From assembly GCA_913053815.1 (NCBI GenBank), contig CAJXGK010000129.1, forward strand, positions 1 through 6,043: 6,043 nucleotides of DNA. Reading direction: 5' to 3'. Of this stretch, positions 5,055 to 6,043 are shown piece by piece. Made by a program: the position numbers and the translations under genes. The notes under the pieces were generated by a model. The model saw nothing but the letters and a program-made list of their open reading frames with translations, had not been told where the DNA came from and did no database searches. Position 1 is the first letter of the stretch; every line of letters starts with the position of its first letter. The stretch is from an uncultured Rhodanobacteraceae bacterium (lineage in GTDB: Bacteria > Pseudomonadota > Gammaproteobacteria > Xanthomonadales > Rhodanobacteraceae).

Positions 5055-6043
5055 ATGCGCATTGTGGTTACAGGTTCAGCGGGGTTCATCGGCGCCGCCG
5101 TGGTCGAGCGTCTGCTCGCCCGAGGTGAGGAGGTGCTCGGTATCGACAACCATAACAACTACTATGATCCAGCATTGAAACAGGCCCGTGTTGACCGGTT
5201 TCTCGAGCACCCGGGGTATCAGCATGCCCGGCTTGATCTGGGTGATGAAAAAGCCCTCGATGAGGTATTTCACTCTTTTGCTCCGCAGCGAGTGATCCAT
5301 CTCGCTGCCCAGGCCAGCGTGCGCTATTCACTGCAGCACCCCCAGAGCTATCTGCACAGCAACCTGCTGGGTTTCGGCCATGTTCTGGAATGTTGCCGGC
5401 ACGCGGCAGTGGAACATCTGGTCTTTGCTTCATCCAGCTCGGTATATGGTGCCAATCGCAAGCTGCCCTATGCGGAAGGTGATGCCGTCGATCATCCTCT
5501 GAGCTTGTACGCTGCGAGCAAGAAAGCCAATGAACTGATGGCCCACTCGTACAGCCACTTGTACGGTCTGCCCGCTACCGGATTGCGCTTTTTCACCGTC
5601 TACGGTCCCTGGGGTCGACCGGACATGTCGCCGATCCTGTTTGCCCGACGCATCCTCTCCGGTGAACCGATCCAGGTTTTCAATTACGGCCACCATCGTC
5701 GTGATTTCACCTATATCGACGATATCGTTGAAGGGGTCATCCGGGTACTCGATCAACCGGCCACCGCGGACCCGGATTTCGATCCCGCCAAGCCATCGCT
5801 GATGACATCTTCTGCGCCCTGGCGCATTTTCAATATCGGCAATGATCAGCCCGTCGAGTTACTATACTTCATCGAAGTTCTGGAACAATATCTGGGCCGC
5901 CAGGCCGAGAAGGAATTGCTGCCGATGCAAGCCGGCGATGTGCAAGACACCTGGGCCGACATCAGCGCACTACGTCAGGCAACGGGCTGGGCACCCAGCA
6001 TGGCCATTGAGCCGGGTATCGAACGTTTCGTGGCCTGGTATCT
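5055..6043 (+). CDS. UDP-glucuronate 4-epimerase (NAD-dependent SDR), 3' end cut by window
   Basis: The frame opens at ATG 5055, 7 bases after AGAGG, and is still open at the window end after 329 full codons. Relatives are about 335-340 residues, so only a few residues are missing. The enzyme interconverts UDP-glucuronate and UDP-galacturonate, feeding capsule, O-antigen or exopolysaccharide synthesis in the cytoplasm. Visible features: Rossmann motif GSAGFIG (7-13) with Asp31 in GIDN binding the NAD ribose, HLAAQASVRYS (82-92), SSSSVYG (126-132) with the catalytic serine near 127, and Tyr152 and Lys156 in YAASKKANE. LRFFTVYGPWGRPDM (177-191), RRDFTYIDDIVEG (215-227) and LLPMQAGDV (288-296) are typical of the bacterial GAE/LspL-type group rather than GalE. 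The gene may begin a polysaccharide cluster to the right (inference). Confidence 0.93.
   Translation, partial: MRIVVTGSAGFIGAAVVERLLARGEEVLGIDNHNNYYDPALKQARVDRFLEHPGYQHARLDLGDEKALDEVFHSFAPQRVIHLAAQASVRYSLQHPQSYLHSNLLGFGHVLECCRHAAVEHLVFASSSSVYGANRKLPYAEGDAVDHPLSLYAASKKANELMAHSYSHLYGLPATGLRFFTVYGPWGRPDMSPILFARRILSGEPIQVFNYGHHRRDFTYIDDIVEGVIRVLDQPATADPDFDPAKPSLMTSSAPWRIFNIGNDQPVELLYFIEVLEQYLGRQAEKELLPMQAGDVQDTWADISALRQATGWAPSMAIEPGIERFVAWY

Noticed and set aside
5430..5756. 108-residue minus-strand frame inside the epimerase gene
   Set aside because: The plus-strand frame has all epimerase motifs in this interval; the antisense product is low in recognisable features.

Overview
The window is GC-rich, gene-dense bacterial chromosome. 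The protein types point to Gammaproteobacteria: a TatD whose N-terminus reads DIGANL as in E. coli TatD, an Ogt-type methyltransferase, a REP-associated transposase and REP-like palindromes. I cannot name a genus.

Layout, left to right: (1) the C-terminal end of a REP-associated tyrosine transposase (RAYT), entering from beyond the left edge; (2) ogt, an O6-alkylguanine-DNA alkyltransferase, on the + strand; (3) a convergent minus-strand gene for an exported protein with Sel1-like repeats and a possible TonB-like C-terminal domain; (4) a divergently placed tatD on the + strand; (5) a 347-bp intergenic region after tatD that holds no convincing gene but carries several inverted repeats, including two REP-like hairpins head to head around a third palindrome; (6) a minus-strand amidase-signature hydrolase, convergent with tatD; (7) a divergent + strand UDP-glucuronate 4-epimerase that runs off the right edge only a few residues before its expected end.

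The genes do not form one pathway or an obvious operon. Strands run + + - + - +, so most genes probably have their own promoter. Ogt and TatD both act on DNA (alkylation reversal and 3'-5' exonuclease activity), but nothing here shows they are co-regulated. The epimerase supplies UDP-galacturonate for surface polysaccharide and may be the first gene of a polysaccharide locus to the right.

I see no defence system, CRISPR array, tRNA or rRNA. The most notable structure is the REP-like pair at 3356-3446 (a BIME-like arrangement), with a possible mobilising enzyme of the matching class about 3 kb away at the left edge. Second are a G9 tract near the start of the amidase gene and the unusual architecture of the Sel1-like exported protein.
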